A stretch of 64,000 bases of DNA from Marinoscillum sp040218045. Its GTDB lineage: Bacteria; Bacteroidota; Bacteroidia; Cytophagales; Cyclobacteriaceae. The DNA is taken from contig JAVJQA010000037.1 of assembly GCA_040218045.1 (NCBI GenBank), positions 1 through 64,000 of the forward strand, read 5' to 3'. The notes beneath the pieces were generated by a model. It saw only the letters and a program-made list of their open reading frames with translations. It was not told where the DNA came from and did no database searches. Position numbers and translations under genes: made by a program. Below are positions 34,019-42,938 of the stretch, one piece after another (the first letter of the stretch is position 1; each line of letters opens with the position of its first letter).

Positions 34019-37000
34019 ATGCCACAGAAATGGGGAGAATCACATAAGACTGTATGTTCCTACTGCGGAGTAGGATGCGGGATCAAAGTACGCAAAAGCA
34101 ACAAGGGCAGGTTGCAGTTGGAAGGTGACCCTGACTATCCGGTAAATAAAGGCATGCTGTGCTCAAAAGGCATGAACCTGCACTATACCGCGATGGACCA
34201 GAGTGATCGCCTCCTCAGGCCACAAATGCGATGGAGTAGGCGCCACCCCATGGAAGATGTGGAGTGGAACACTGCTATAGAAAGGGCAGCAGCAGTATTT
34301 AAAACCTTTATTCGCGAACATGGCCCGGACAGTGTAGGGCTTTATGTATCTGGCCAGTGCCTTACTGAAGAATATTACCTAGCCAATAAGCTAACCAAAG
34401 GATTTTTAGGTACCAATAACATTGATACCAACAGCAGGCTATGCATGAGCTCTGCCGTGGTGGGTTACAAAGAAACACTTGGCGATGATGCCGTTCCGAT
34501 TTCCTATGAAGACATTGAGCTTTCAGACACCATTCTAATCGCTGGAGCCAATCCGGCATGGTGTCATCCAATCCTATTTAGAAGAATCGAAAAGCATAAA
34601 GCTGAAAATCCCCATGTAAAAGTCATTGTGGTTGATCCGCGGGTGACAGACAGTTGTGCTCTGGCAGATTTGCATTTGCAGGTTCAGCCCGGCACGGACA
34701 TGTCGCTATTTCATGCCATCGGCCTCTACCTGATTGAGCAAGGACTCCTGGACGATGAGTTCATTCAAAACAACACGAATGGTTTTGATCAATACGTCAA
34801 AGAGGTAAAGTCCAAATCGCTGAAAGAATATGCTGCCATATGCCAGATTTCTGAACAAGACATCATTGAGACAGCACGATTAATCGGTCAGTCCAAGGGC
34901 TTCATTACTATGTGGGCCATGGGGCTCAACCAAAGCACGGCAGGGGTCAATCAAAACCTGGCATTGATCAACCTCAATCTCATTACAGGCCAAATAGGAA
35001 AACCTGGTGCCGGCCCATTCTCCCTGACTGGTCAACCAAATGCCATGGGCGGACGTGAAGTTGGTGGTTTATCCAACCTCCTGGCAGCACATAAAAATCT
35101 TGCCAACCCCGAGCACAGAAAAGAAGTGGCTGACTTCTGGGGTGTGGAGTCCATACAGGAAAAACCCGGCCTTACCGCTACAGAAATGTATGAGTCCCTA
35201 AAGTCGGGAAAAATGAAGGCTATATGGATCATCTGTACCAATCCATCCGTAAGCATGCCCAACGCCAGACTTGTGGATGAAGCATTGAAAGCCGCTCGTT
35301 TTGTGATTGTACAGGATATTTCCAAAAACAGTGATACCGCTAAATATGCCGACCTCTTATTGCCTGCGGCTGGTTGGTTGGAAAAAGAGGGTACCATGAC
35401 TAATTCGGAGCGTCGCATCACGCATTTACCAAAGGTAATTGATGCTCCCGGGGAAGCATTGCCCGATTCAGAAATCCTCATTCGATTTGCCAAAGCCATG
35501 GGATTCCATGGATTTGACTATAAAAACACCGGGGAAATTTATGAAGAGTATACACGCCTGACCAAAGGCACACCAATTGATATTTCCGGTCTTTCTTACG
35601 AAAAACTAAAAGTACATCGGTCCATTCAATGGCCTGTGCCTTCTCCAGACCATGATGGCACTCCGCGCCTCTTCGAGAACGGAAAATTTTTGACTCCTGA
35701 TCAAAAAGCCAATATTCATACCGCCGGACCGGAACTTCAGCAAGAACCAACCACGGAAGATTTACCATTGATCCTGACCACTGGACGAGTGAGGGATCAA
35801 TGGCACACGATGACCCGAACAGGTAAAGTGGCCAAACTCAACAAACACATTGATCGGCCTTACTTGGAAATCCATCCTGAGGACGCTCGCAAGCGAAACA
35901 TAAAAGACGGCTCACCGGTCCGAATAAGTAACGGTCGTGGAGAAGTGCAAGTCGCTGCAAAAATTACCGAAACGATCAAAAAAGGGGTGGTTTTCTTACC
36001 TATGCACTGGGGCAAGAAGCTGAATCATGACCTATCAAGAGCGAACAATCTTACAAGTGATACTGTTGATCCCAAATCTAAACAACCGGGATTCAAATTT
36101 TCAGCGGTAGAAGTGACTCGCCACCAATCTCCCCGGCAAAAGGTAGTGGTGATTGGTGCTGGAGCTGCGGCTTATCGATTTGTTAACACCTATCGTGATT
36201 TTAATCAAGAAGATGAGATCCATGTCTTTTCCAAAGAGGAATGGCCTTTTTATAATCGGGTGCTCCTACCGGATTATGTCAACGAATCAAAGCAGTGGGA
36301 AGACCTAGTCAAGTACACAGAAGATGAATTGAGGCAGCTCGATTTATCCCTACACCCAAGCAACCCCATCGATTCCATTGACCGACAGTCTAAAACTGTG
36401 ACCGACAAATACGGGAAACAACACCCATACGATAAATTGATCATTGCCACGGGCAGTCGCGCATTTATACCCCCGAACGCTCCAATGGATCTTCCGGGAG
36501 TATTTACCATGCGGGATCGCACAAATGCTGATGATCTGAAGAAACAAGTTTGTCCTGGCAGTCATGTACTGGTCATAGGTGGAGGTTTGTTAGGTCTAGA
36601 ACTTGCCGCTGCACTCACGGAGATGCAAGTTCACTCTACCATAGTTCAGCTTGGATCACGACTCATGGAGCGTCAGCTGGATCCAGTGGCCAGCGCGATG
36701 CTTCGTGAGTATGTGGAAGACCTGGGAGTGCGTGTATACACGAATGACGAAGTAATCGATATCACGGAGAATAAAGAAAAGCTACTGGATGTTACGTTGA
36801 AAAGCGGTCATTCAGCGAAAGCAAATGCCGTGGTATATGCAATAGGCACAAGGCCAAACATTCAGTTAGCTGCCGAAAGCGGATTGAACTGTGGCCGTGG
36901 TGTGAAGGTCAATGACTACCTACAAACCAGTGATCCGGACATATTCGCTTTAGGCGAAATTGCAGAACACAGACAGAAAATGAACGGGATCACGGCTGCA

Positions 37001-37528
37001 GCCGAACAGCAAGCGGACATTTGTGCACGGTACATGGCAGGAGACCCTTCTCAATGTTACCATGGCACGATTCCAATGAACATCCTCAAATTTCCGAGCC
37101 TGGATTTGTGTTCGGTGGGAATCGCGGAGATTCCAGTAAACGGCAAAGGTTATAACGAAATCACGTTCCTTGACAGGGAGGCTTTGTTTTACAAAAAATG
37201 CATCATCCACAATGACAAACTCGTTGGCACCATTCTGCTTGGCGACAAGACAGAGTTTGCCGAATACAAAGAACTTATAGATAGTAGCACAGAGCTATCA
37301 GACAAGCGAATGCAGCTATTGCGATCAGGGCAGGCGCCGGCGGCAGTAAAAGGCAAGTTGGTCTGCTCGTGCAACAATGTGGGCGAGGGAAATTTGCAAG
37401 AAGCAATCGAGCAGGGTTGTAGCAACCTCAATGACCTCTGTCAATCTACAGGTGCTGGTTTGGGCTGTGGCAGCTGTAAGTCCGAGGTAAAACGATTAAT
37501 TGAGCGGACTGCACAGCCGATAGCTTAA
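34019..37528 (+). CDS. nasA: Assimilatory nitrate reductase fused to FAD/[2Fe-2S] reductase module
   Basis: This 1169-residue protein fuses two enzymes. Residues 1 to about 690 are a Mo-bisMGD nitrate reductase of the Nas/NapA type, with the [4Fe-4S] motif C13-x2-C16-x3-C20 and C48, and the molybdopterin regions GLYVSGQCLTEEYYLANKL and TTGRVRDQWHTMTRTGK. From about residue 705 comes a NirB/rubredoxin-reductase-like FAD module (VVVIGAGAAAYRF, then GGGLLGLELAAAL), and from about 1113 a BFD-type [2Fe-2S] domain (CSCNNVGEG...GCGSC). No signal peptide is present, so it acts in the cytoplasm. The fusion suggests electrons pass from NAD(P)H via FAD to the Mo site, possibly helped by the rubredoxin protein encoded next. 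Confidence 0.92.
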   Translation: MPQKWGESHKTVCSYCGVGCGIKVRKSNKGRLQLEGDPDYPVNKGMLCSKGMNLHYTAMDQSDRLLRPQMRWSRRHPMEDVEWNTAIERAAAVFKTFIREHGPDSVGLYVSGQCLTEEYYLANKLTKGFLGTNNIDTNSRLCMSSAVVGYKETLGDDAVPISYEDIELSDTILIAGANPAWCHPILFRRIEKHKAENPHVKVIVVDPRVTDSCALADLHLQVQPGTDMSLFHAIGLYLIEQGLLDDEFIQNNTNGFDQYVKEVKSKSLKEYAAICQISEQDIIETARLIGQSKGFITMWAMGLNQSTAGVNQNLALINLNLITGQIGKPGAGPFSLTGQPNAMGGREVGGLSNLLAAHKNLANPEHRKEVADFWGVESIQEKPGLTATEMYESLKSGKMKAIWIICTNPSVSMPNARLVDEALKAARFVIVQDISKNSDTAKYADLLLPAAGWLEKEGTMTNSERRITHLPKVIDAPGEALPDSEILIRFAKAMGFHGFDYKNTGEIYEEYTRLTKGTPIDISGLSYEKLKVHRSIQWPVPSPDHDGTPRLFENGKFLTPDQKANIHTAGPELQQEPTTEDLPLILTTGRVRDQWHTMTRTGKVAKLNKHIDRPYLEIHPEDARKRNIKDGSPVRISNGRGEVQVAAKITETIKKGVVFLPMHWGKKLNHDLSRANNLTSDTVDPKSKQPGFKFSAVEVTRHQSPRQKVVVIGAGAAAYRFVNTYRDFNQEDEIHVFSKEEWPFYNRVLLPDYVNESKQWEDLVKYTEDELRQLDLSLHPSNPIDSIDRQSKTVTDKYGKQHPYDKLIIATGSRAFIPPNAPMDLPGVFTMRDRTNADDLKKQVCPGSHVLVIGGGLLGLELAAALTEMQVHSTIVQLGSRLMERQLDPVASAMLREYVEDLGVRVYTNDEVIDITENKEKLLDVTLKSGHSAKANAVVYAIGTRPNIQLAAESGLNCGRGVKVNDYLQTSDPDIFALGEIAEHRQKMNGITAAAEQQADICARYMAGDPSQCYHGTIPMNILKFPSLDLCSVGIAEIPVNGKGYNEITFLDREALFYKKCIIHNDKLVGTILLGDKTEFAEYKELIDSSTELSDKRMQLLRSGQAPAAVKGKLVCSCNNVGEGNLQEAIEQGCSNLNDLCQSTGAGLGCGSCKSEVKRLIERTAQPIA

Positions 37529-37548
37529 CCATTATATTTGCCAATAGC

Positions 37549-38976
37549 ATGATGCACGTAAAGGACTTAGTCAGAATATTCGTGAAAGGGGGGATCATCT
37601 CTCCAGGTGATTTCCTGAAGGTTTTATTGATCGCTGAAAAACTGGGGGCACAGCATGTGCATTTTGGATCGCGACAGGACATTCTTTTTCCCGCCAAAGA
37701 GAAAAGCAAGGACATCCTGGATGAGACCTTTAAGTCCATCAAAACGGAGTATGAGGTCAATACCTTCAACTATCAAAATATCCTGAGCAGCTATGTGGCG
37801 CAGGACATTCTCCCGGGCAAGAAATGGCTGGCTTCTCATATTTATCACTACATACTCAACAGTTTCGACTATCGTACAAAGTTGCGCGTGAATGTGGTAG
37901 ACCCTTCTCAGAGTCTGGTTCCATTATTTACAGGGCAGGTTAATTTTATCGCTTCCAATCAAGAGAATTACTGGTATGTATACCTTCGGTTTAAAAGGAT
38001 ACAGAGCATTCCCTGGCAGATGCCACTGCTGGTTTATACCGAGGATTTGGTGAAGGTAGCGGAAGCACTCGAAGAGCAAAACATTCTTGAAAAGGATTGG
38101 AACTACCAGGAGATCTTCACTTTCCTTACGGAAAATGTGAAGATGAATACTCAGCCAGTAACAGAGAATTTGGTGCTTCCAGAAACACATTTTCCATACT
38201 ATGAGGGCATACATCGTCAGGCAGATGAAAAGTATTGGCTTGGACTGTACTGGCGTAATAACAAATATAAAATTGATACGCTCAAAGCAATCATGGAGCG
38301 GTGTATAGAAACCGAAGTAGGTAAAGTGACCCTTACTCCATGGAAGTCATTTGTGATCAAGGGGATTTTTGAAAAAGACCGCAACGGGTGGGAAAAGCTG
38401 ATGGGCAAGTTTGGAATGAACCTCCGCCACTCTTCTCTGGAGCTCAACTGGCATTTGCCAGCTCTGGACCAGGAGGCACTCGACCTGAAGTTTTATCTGG
38501 TGCGGGAGCTGGACAAACAAGACATTAGCACTTATGGATTGACTTTTACGATCAAGACTTCCCCGGATATAACTTTGTTCACATCTGTAGTCATTGAGAA
38601 AGCTGAGAACGGGGAACAGGACATTTACAATATCCTCTACAGTAAAAACTTCAATCCCAATCTTGCGGATTACCAGTATTATGCAAAAGAAGTTCACAAA
38701 TCTGTGTTGGCGCCATTGATCCTTGAGCTGAGCCTTGTCTATTATGAAAATCTGGAGGAAGACAAAGTTGAGTCCCCAAAAGTGAGATCTATTAAAGACA
38801 ACATAGAAAAAGAGCTCTACCAGTGCATTCACTGCCAGACAGTGTATGACGCACAATATGGAGACCAGGAAGCCAATATCATTCCAGGCACTCCCTTTAG
38901 AAGCATCCCGGAGGATTACGTCTGCCCCACATGTGGCGGCAACAAAGGAGGATTCAGAAAGATCAGTGTGGGGTAG
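37549..38976 (+). CDS. Sulfite/nitrite-reductase-like scaffold fused to rubredoxin
   Basis: The 475-residue protein ends in a rubredoxin domain: C426-I-H-C429 and C459-P-T-C462 with the GG turn, the four iron ligands. The N-terminal region (AQHVHFGSRQDILFPA, about residues 35-50) resembles the ferredoxin-like half-domain of sulfite/nitrite reductases. Yet the protein has only one other cysteine (in MERCIETE), so the siroheme-[4Fe-4S] ligand set C-x5-C plus C-x3-C is absent. It is likely an electron-transfer partner of the fused nitrate reductase, whose gene ends 20 bp upstream, and not a nitrite reductase itself. That role is inferred from context. The start may be the second Met, at 37552. 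Confidence 0.8.
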   Translation: MMHVKDLVRIFVKGGIISPGDFLKVLLIAEKLGAQHVHFGSRQDILFPAKEKSKDILDETFKSIKTEYEVNTFNYQNILSSYVAQDILPGKKWLASHIYHYILNSFDYRTKLRVNVVDPSQSLVPLFTGQVNFIASNQENYWYVYLRFKRIQSIPWQMPLLVYTEDLVKVAEALEEQNILEKDWNYQEIFTFLTENVKMNTQPVTENLVLPETHFPYYEGIHRQADEKYWLGLYWRNNKYKIDTLKAIMERCIETEVGKVTLTPWKSFVIKGIFEKDRNGWEKLMGKFGMNLRHSSLELNWHLPALDQEALDLKFYLVRELDKQDISTYGLTFTIKTSPDITLFTSVVIEKAENGEQDIYNILYSKNFNPNLADYQYYAKEVHKSVLAPLILELSLVYYENLEEDKVESPKVRSIKDNIEKELYQCIHCQTVYDAQYGDQEANIIPGTPFRSIPEDYVCPTCGGNKGGFRKISVG

Positions 38977-39082
38977 AGGTTTGAAGATCTTATTGGTTCA
39001 GTTTGCAACTGTAACCAACAATAGACTGAAGTTTTCAAACTTTCCGCCAAGATCACCTTCTGTTACGGATAAAGCCCTCGAT

Positions 39083-39631
39083 TTACTCTAAATCCTCAGG
39101 TTTATTCACATTCTTAAGTTCATCGTCATCATCTGGCCTTATGGTTTTCACTTTACACTTTTGCAATACACGCTGCAAACCATAAATGCCTGTTTCTACT
39201 GCGTCCAATAATTCTCGAAAAGACGAAGGGTTGTAAATGGTAATGGTGGTTTCCAAGTGAGGACTATCTGATCGCTGATAGGTAATGATATCGTACTCCT
39301 TATCGGCGGCTTTCATTAAATGTGTGATCGTATTCTTTGTCAGATTGACCAGGTCACAGGCCACAACCAGCCATGACTCCTCCGGGTTATGGTTAATTGC
39401 TGCCACCAGTCCTCCCATTGGCCCAATAGAATCATATTGATCCACGAGTTTATAATGACTCTCCGGGAGCGATCGGTATTGCTCCAGATTGCAAGAAACG
39501 CAAACATCCAGACCTAGTGAAGTAAGTAACTGATGCAAGTGATGGTATTGCGTTTTTCCATTCACATCTATTAAATACTTTTCCATTCCCATCCGGGTGC
39601 TTTGTCCGCCAATAAGTAAAAGTGCTTTCAT
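39083..39631 (-). CDS. mobA: Molybdenum cofactor guanylyltransferase
   Basis: MobA attaches GMP to Mo-molybdopterin to give the bis-MGD cofactor that nitrate reductase needs. The 182-residue protein has the nucleotidyltransferase motif LLIGGQSTRMGMEKYLIDVNG (the Mg/GTP loop, slightly short of the classic GGxSxRMGxDK with Glu for Asp), then DQYDSIGPMGGLVAAI and VVACDLVNLT. It converges with the nitrate reductase operon. It is the most distal molybdenum gene of the island. Confidence 0.88.
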   Translation of the reverse strand: MKALLLIGGQSTRMGMEKYLIDVNGKTQYHHLHQLLTSLGLDVCVSCNLEQYRSLPESHYKLVDQYDSIGPMGGLVAAINHNPEESWLVVACDLVNLTKNTITHLMKAADKEYDIITYQRSDSPHLETTITIYNPSSFRELLDAVETGIYGLQRVLQKCKVKTIRPDDDDELKNVNKPEDLE

Positions 39632-39637
39632 AATCTA

Positions 39638-41233
39638 TTAATATACAGGATCTTCAGCCATTAAACCAAGCGCCACCCCATTGGTCCACCCAAATCCGTC
39701 CTGGGTCGGGTATTCGCCGCCTCCAGCATTTAAAGTAGTATCAGCCACGTTATATTTTTCCATCATTTTACCCGTATTCCGATAGACTTTTTGGTTGACC
39801 TTTAGCCAACGCTGCGCTATATCATCGGCCAGTTCTTGATCTCCATAGTGCTCTATCCCTTTAATCCCAACCCATTGGAGCGGCGCCCAACCATTTGGAT
39901 AATCCCACTGCTGGCCGGATTCCAGATTGGTGGTCACCAGTCCACCCGGGAGCATAAAGTGCTTTTTGATATACTCGGTGACTTTCACACCCTGGTCAAC
40001 ACTGGCAACCTTGAAATACAGCGGGTAGGCAGTGGCCATCGTCACCTGGTTTTCCAGTTTCTCGTCCGTCCAAATATAGTCCACAAAGGCTCCCTGTTGC
40101 TTATCCCAAAACAAAGTAGCGATTGCCTCGCGTCTTTGAGCAGCCAATGCAGCAAATTTTCCAGCCTCTTCACTATTACCGCTGTGCGCATAAAGTTTGG
40201 TCAACATCACTTCTATTCCATACATCAGACAATTGAGATCTATGGGCAATATTTCGGTAGTCCGGATGCTCGCAAAATCCGTTTTGTCCTCAAACCAACG
40301 AGTGCTGTAGTCCCAACCGGATTCGGCTCCAGCTCTAAGGTTCCTGTAAAGTGTCGACTTATCCTCATCTGAGAACTCTTCAGCTAATTCAAAATCTTCT
40401 TTGTGAGATTCAGGACGTGGAAGGTCAAGAAAGTCAAAGTAGCGATTGAGAATCGTGCCATCATTGACCATCACCACTCTATTCACCGCCCGGTTCTCAA
40501 TGCCCAATTCGTTGCTACCTTGCATCCAGAATGAGTATTCTTTTTCAATCATAGGCAAATACTGAACAACCTGATCCATAGAGGTCAGCTGTCCATATAG
40601 ATTGACCATCTGTGAGAAAAATGGAGGTTGGCTCCTTCCCAAGTAATAGGTTCGGTTCCCATTTGGGATAAACCCAACAGTATCAATCAGATAAGCAAAA
40701 TTATTGACCATCAACTCTACCAAATCTGTTCGACCGGAAGCTCCAAGACCGATCATGGTAAAGTAGCTGTCCCAATAGTAAATTTCCCTAAACCTGCCTC
40801 CCGGCACCACATACTCACCCGGTAAAGCAATAAGGGTGGATAAGCTGTCAGCGGCACTTGCTGCACGTGTGAGGTCTACCCAAAGGTTATCAAGATGCTC
40901 CTGAAAAAATGCATTTTCATCAACCACCTTACTTTTATAAGCCTTTGGCGGCTCAAAGTTGGCCTCCACAAAAGCCTTTAAATCAAAATCCGGCTTGCCT
41001 TTCACTTTCTTATAATCCGCTGCAATGGCATAAGGGTTACGCTTGGCCGTACAGTCTACAAAGGTTTTCGAATCGGGAAAAACTCCAGCCATTTGCACAT
41101 CATGAAAAAGTGGCCCCAGAGACTCCCAGGGTTTATACAACCCCTCCTGCTGCGGGATTTCGGCAGGCTGGCTACATGACAAAAATAGCAGTACCGAAAG
41201 GCCTGCTATTTTTAAAGCGTTCAATATTTTCAT
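39638..41233 (-). CDS. treA: Alpha,alpha-trehalase (GH37) lipoprotein
   Basis: Trehalase splits trehalose into two glucose molecules. The 531-residue protein has a lipoprotein signal (LSVLLFLSCSQ), so it acts in the periplasm or at the surface. Both GH37 signatures are seen: PGGRFREIYYWDSYF and QWDYPNGWAPLQW, with the catalytic Asp in ESGWDYSTRW. It lies 6 bp before mobA and 9 bp after the haloperoxidase-like gene on the same strand, although its function seems unrelated to theirs. Confidence 0.94.
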   Translation of the reverse strand: MKILNALKIAGLSVLLFLSCSQPAEIPQQEGLYKPWESLGPLFHDVQMAGVFPDSKTFVDCTAKRNPYAIAADYKKVKGKPDFDLKAFVEANFEPPKAYKSKVVDENAFFQEHLDNLWVDLTRAASAADSLSTLIALPGEYVVPGGRFREIYYWDSYFTMIGLGASGRTDLVELMVNNFAYLIDTVGFIPNGNRTYYLGRSQPPFFSQMVNLYGQLTSMDQVVQYLPMIEKEYSFWMQGSNELGIENRAVNRVVMVNDGTILNRYFDFLDLPRPESHKEDFELAEEFSDEDKSTLYRNLRAGAESGWDYSTRWFEDKTDFASIRTTEILPIDLNCLMYGIEVMLTKLYAHSGNSEEAGKFAALAAQRREAIATLFWDKQQGAFVDYIWTDEKLENQVTMATAYPLYFKVASVDQGVKVTEYIKKHFMLPGGLVTTNLESGQQWDYPNGWAPLQWVGIKGIEHYGDQELADDIAQRWLKVNQKVYRNTGKMMEKYNVADTTLNAGGGEYPTQDGFGWTNGVALGLMAEDPVY

Positions 41234-41242
41234 CTTTTTGGA

Positions 41243-42580
41243 TTATTTGTTTGCAATGGACTGGTCAACTCTTGTCTGAAGATTATTCACCACATGCATT
41301 CCAACCTTCTCACCCTGTGTCACACCATTCTCAATTGCCATCATGTAATGTATTCCACCATAAAGGCGGCTAATCGCTGCTTCCTCGCTTGCTTCCAGAA
41401 AGGAGTTGAAGTTTCTCTGAGGCAGGCCATATTCCATCTCTGTGGTGTCCTCGTAATAAAACTCCCCGAAGAGGTCAGTAAGCGTCACTGCAGCAGCCCT
41501 CGAAATCACACTGTGACCACTGGTGTACTCAGGAAATGGTGGTGTCTGAAGTAAAGGAACCCACTCCTCATCCATGTATTGATTGATCAGGGTTTCGGGC
41601 CTTACCACCACACTTCTCCACTTTTCATCCCAGCAGCTAATGAATCCATCAAACAGTGCTATTGAAGTTCTGGTATAAGCTTCCACAGTTTCTTTGAAAT
41701 CACTCTTTTGATTTCTGGTAGCAATGGCCACAATCCCAATCCAATGTCCTCCGGGCGTGATTTTTTTGGTCGCAAACATAGCATGGCCTCTATGGTGAGA
41801 CACATATGGATTGCAATCCCAAAACTTTGCGATAGCCCTATGCTCATCCTTTTGACCAGCACCTACTTCATAAACCTGCATGAGCTGTTTATAAAACTCA
41901 CTGTTTTCATCCATGGATAGTTCCAAAGGCGGCACGGGAGGATATTGATTTGCAGAGTCCAAAATCATTGTCCTGATCTTGTTCCAATGAGGCTCAATTC
42001 CTTCCATATAGTCAGGAGGTGTTGGTTTCCATAAAAATGTTTCGTTCTTAATCGTATATTTCGGAAAGGTTCTCGATTGTTTGTAATTGTCTTTACCTGC
42101 CCAGTCCAATACATGATCTGCTACCAGTTCGCCATAAGCAAGAGATTTCTCCTTCACCGAAGACGGCAGTCCATTGTCATCCAGTTTCTGATATAACTCA
42201 TTTCTAAAAGCCTCTATCTTGTCTTCAGAGAAGATCAAAGTCTGGCCTATTTTCAAAAACGCATGAAGACTCGCCAGGTGAGGATTGATTTCTTCATCGC
42301 CAGGTGCAGGTGGTGTGGTAAATCCATTCAATTGCCCTCCAAGTGATTTCAGGGTATCGGGATTAAACTGAGCCAATACCTCAAAGGCCGCAATATTTGG
42401 ATAAACATATACCCGGCTGGCAATAGGTGGAGAAAAAATATCATAGACAATCACATCTGTAAGCTGCTTCACGGCTGCCTGATAAGTTTCCGGGTCTTTT
42501 ATGATATCCTTGTATGCATTGTTTTCCTTGCAGGAAAAAATTGACCCTGCCATCACCGCTATTAGGAAATACTTCTTCAT
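41243..42580 (-). CDS. Vanadium-dependent haloperoxidase / PAP2-like lipoprotein
   Basis: This 445-residue protein begins with a lipoprotein signal (LIAVMAGSIFSCKE). The PAP2/vanadium-chloroperoxidase active-site pieces are present: the SGHS motif (PEYTSGHSVISRAAA) and SRLYGGIHY, where R and H are six residues apart as in vanadate-binding haloperoxidases. The length and the WDCNPYVSH region match bacterial proteins annotated as vanadium-dependent haloperoxidases, many of which have no proven halogenation activity. A phosphatase role is a real alternative. It lies just upstream of trehalase on the same strand. Confidence 0.8.
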   Translation of the reverse strand: MKKYFLIAVMAGSIFSCKENNAYKDIIKDPETYQAAVKQLTDVIVYDIFSPPIASRVYVYPNIAAFEVLAQFNPDTLKSLGGQLNGFTTPPAPGDEEINPHLASLHAFLKIGQTLIFSEDKIEAFRNELYQKLDDNGLPSSVKEKSLAYGELVADHVLDWAGKDNYKQSRTFPKYTIKNETFLWKPTPPDYMEGIEPHWNKIRTMILDSANQYPPVPPLELSMDENSEFYKQLMQVYEVGAGQKDEHRAIAKFWDCNPYVSHHRGHAMFATKKITPGGHWIGIVAIATRNQKSDFKETVEAYTRTSIALFDGFISCWDEKWRSVVVRPETLINQYMDEEWVPLLQTPPFPEYTSGHSVISRAAAVTLTDLFGEFYYEDTTEMEYGLPQRNFNSFLEASEEAAISRLYGGIHYMMAIENGVTQGEKVGMHVVNNLQTRVDQSIANK

Positions 42581-42768
42581 AATACTATTACGATTTAATT
42601 ACAATCTTCTTCAATCCCAAAGTTAACGAACACCAGTAACAAATCTTAGCGGATTAAAAATTCGAAAAAAATCACCCTTTTGGGTCGCTAAAATACCCCA
42701 ATTCGGGTATAGGAATGTAGGAAGGAGCCTCTTAATTTTACTATACTAAATCAAAGATTTGTGCAATT

Positions 42769-42849
42769 ATGTTGACTACAATTATAGGAATCTCGCTAAT
42801 TATCATTATCACCGTACTAGATAAAAAGTGGATTATGCTACGTTCATAA
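42769..42849 (+). CDS. Possible 26-residue membrane microprotein
   Basis: ATG at 42769 opens MLTTIIGISLIIIITVLDKK and stops at 42847-42849 after WIMLRS. It would form a single transmembrane helix with a short basic tail. It lies alone in the 358-bp divergent-free gap between two minus-strand genes and is directly followed by a strong intrinsic terminator in the plus direction, which supports a short plus-strand transcript. No homologue is recognised; a small RNA with a chance frame is equally possible. Confidence 0.35.
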   Translation: MLTTIIGISLIIIITVLDKKWIMLRS

Positions 42850-42865
42850 GCTGACTATGATTGAA

Positions 42866-42912
42866 AAAGGCCATCCGCACGTTTCACCGTCAAGGATGGC
42901 CTTTTCTTTTTT
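42866..42912. terminator. Strong bidirectional terminator
   Basis: AAGGCCATCC (42867-42876) pairs with GGATGGCCTT (42894-42903) and is followed on the plus strand by TTCTTTTTT. On the minus strand the stem is followed by TTTTTCAA, so it can also end transcription of pruA, whose stop is at 42939. The plus-strand use implies a transcript from the short gap upstream. Confidence 0.85.
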
Positions 42913-42938
42913 GTTCCGCTTTACAACGCTAACTCGCT

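Noticed and set aside
35032..35499. A 155-codon minus-strand open frame
   Set aside because: Antisense to the nitrate reductase gene, whose domain motifs are clear.
37549..38976. Calling the rubredoxin fusion a nitrite or sulfite reductase
   Set aside because: It lacks the siroheme and [4Fe-4S] cysteines, and NirBD already provides nitrite reduction.
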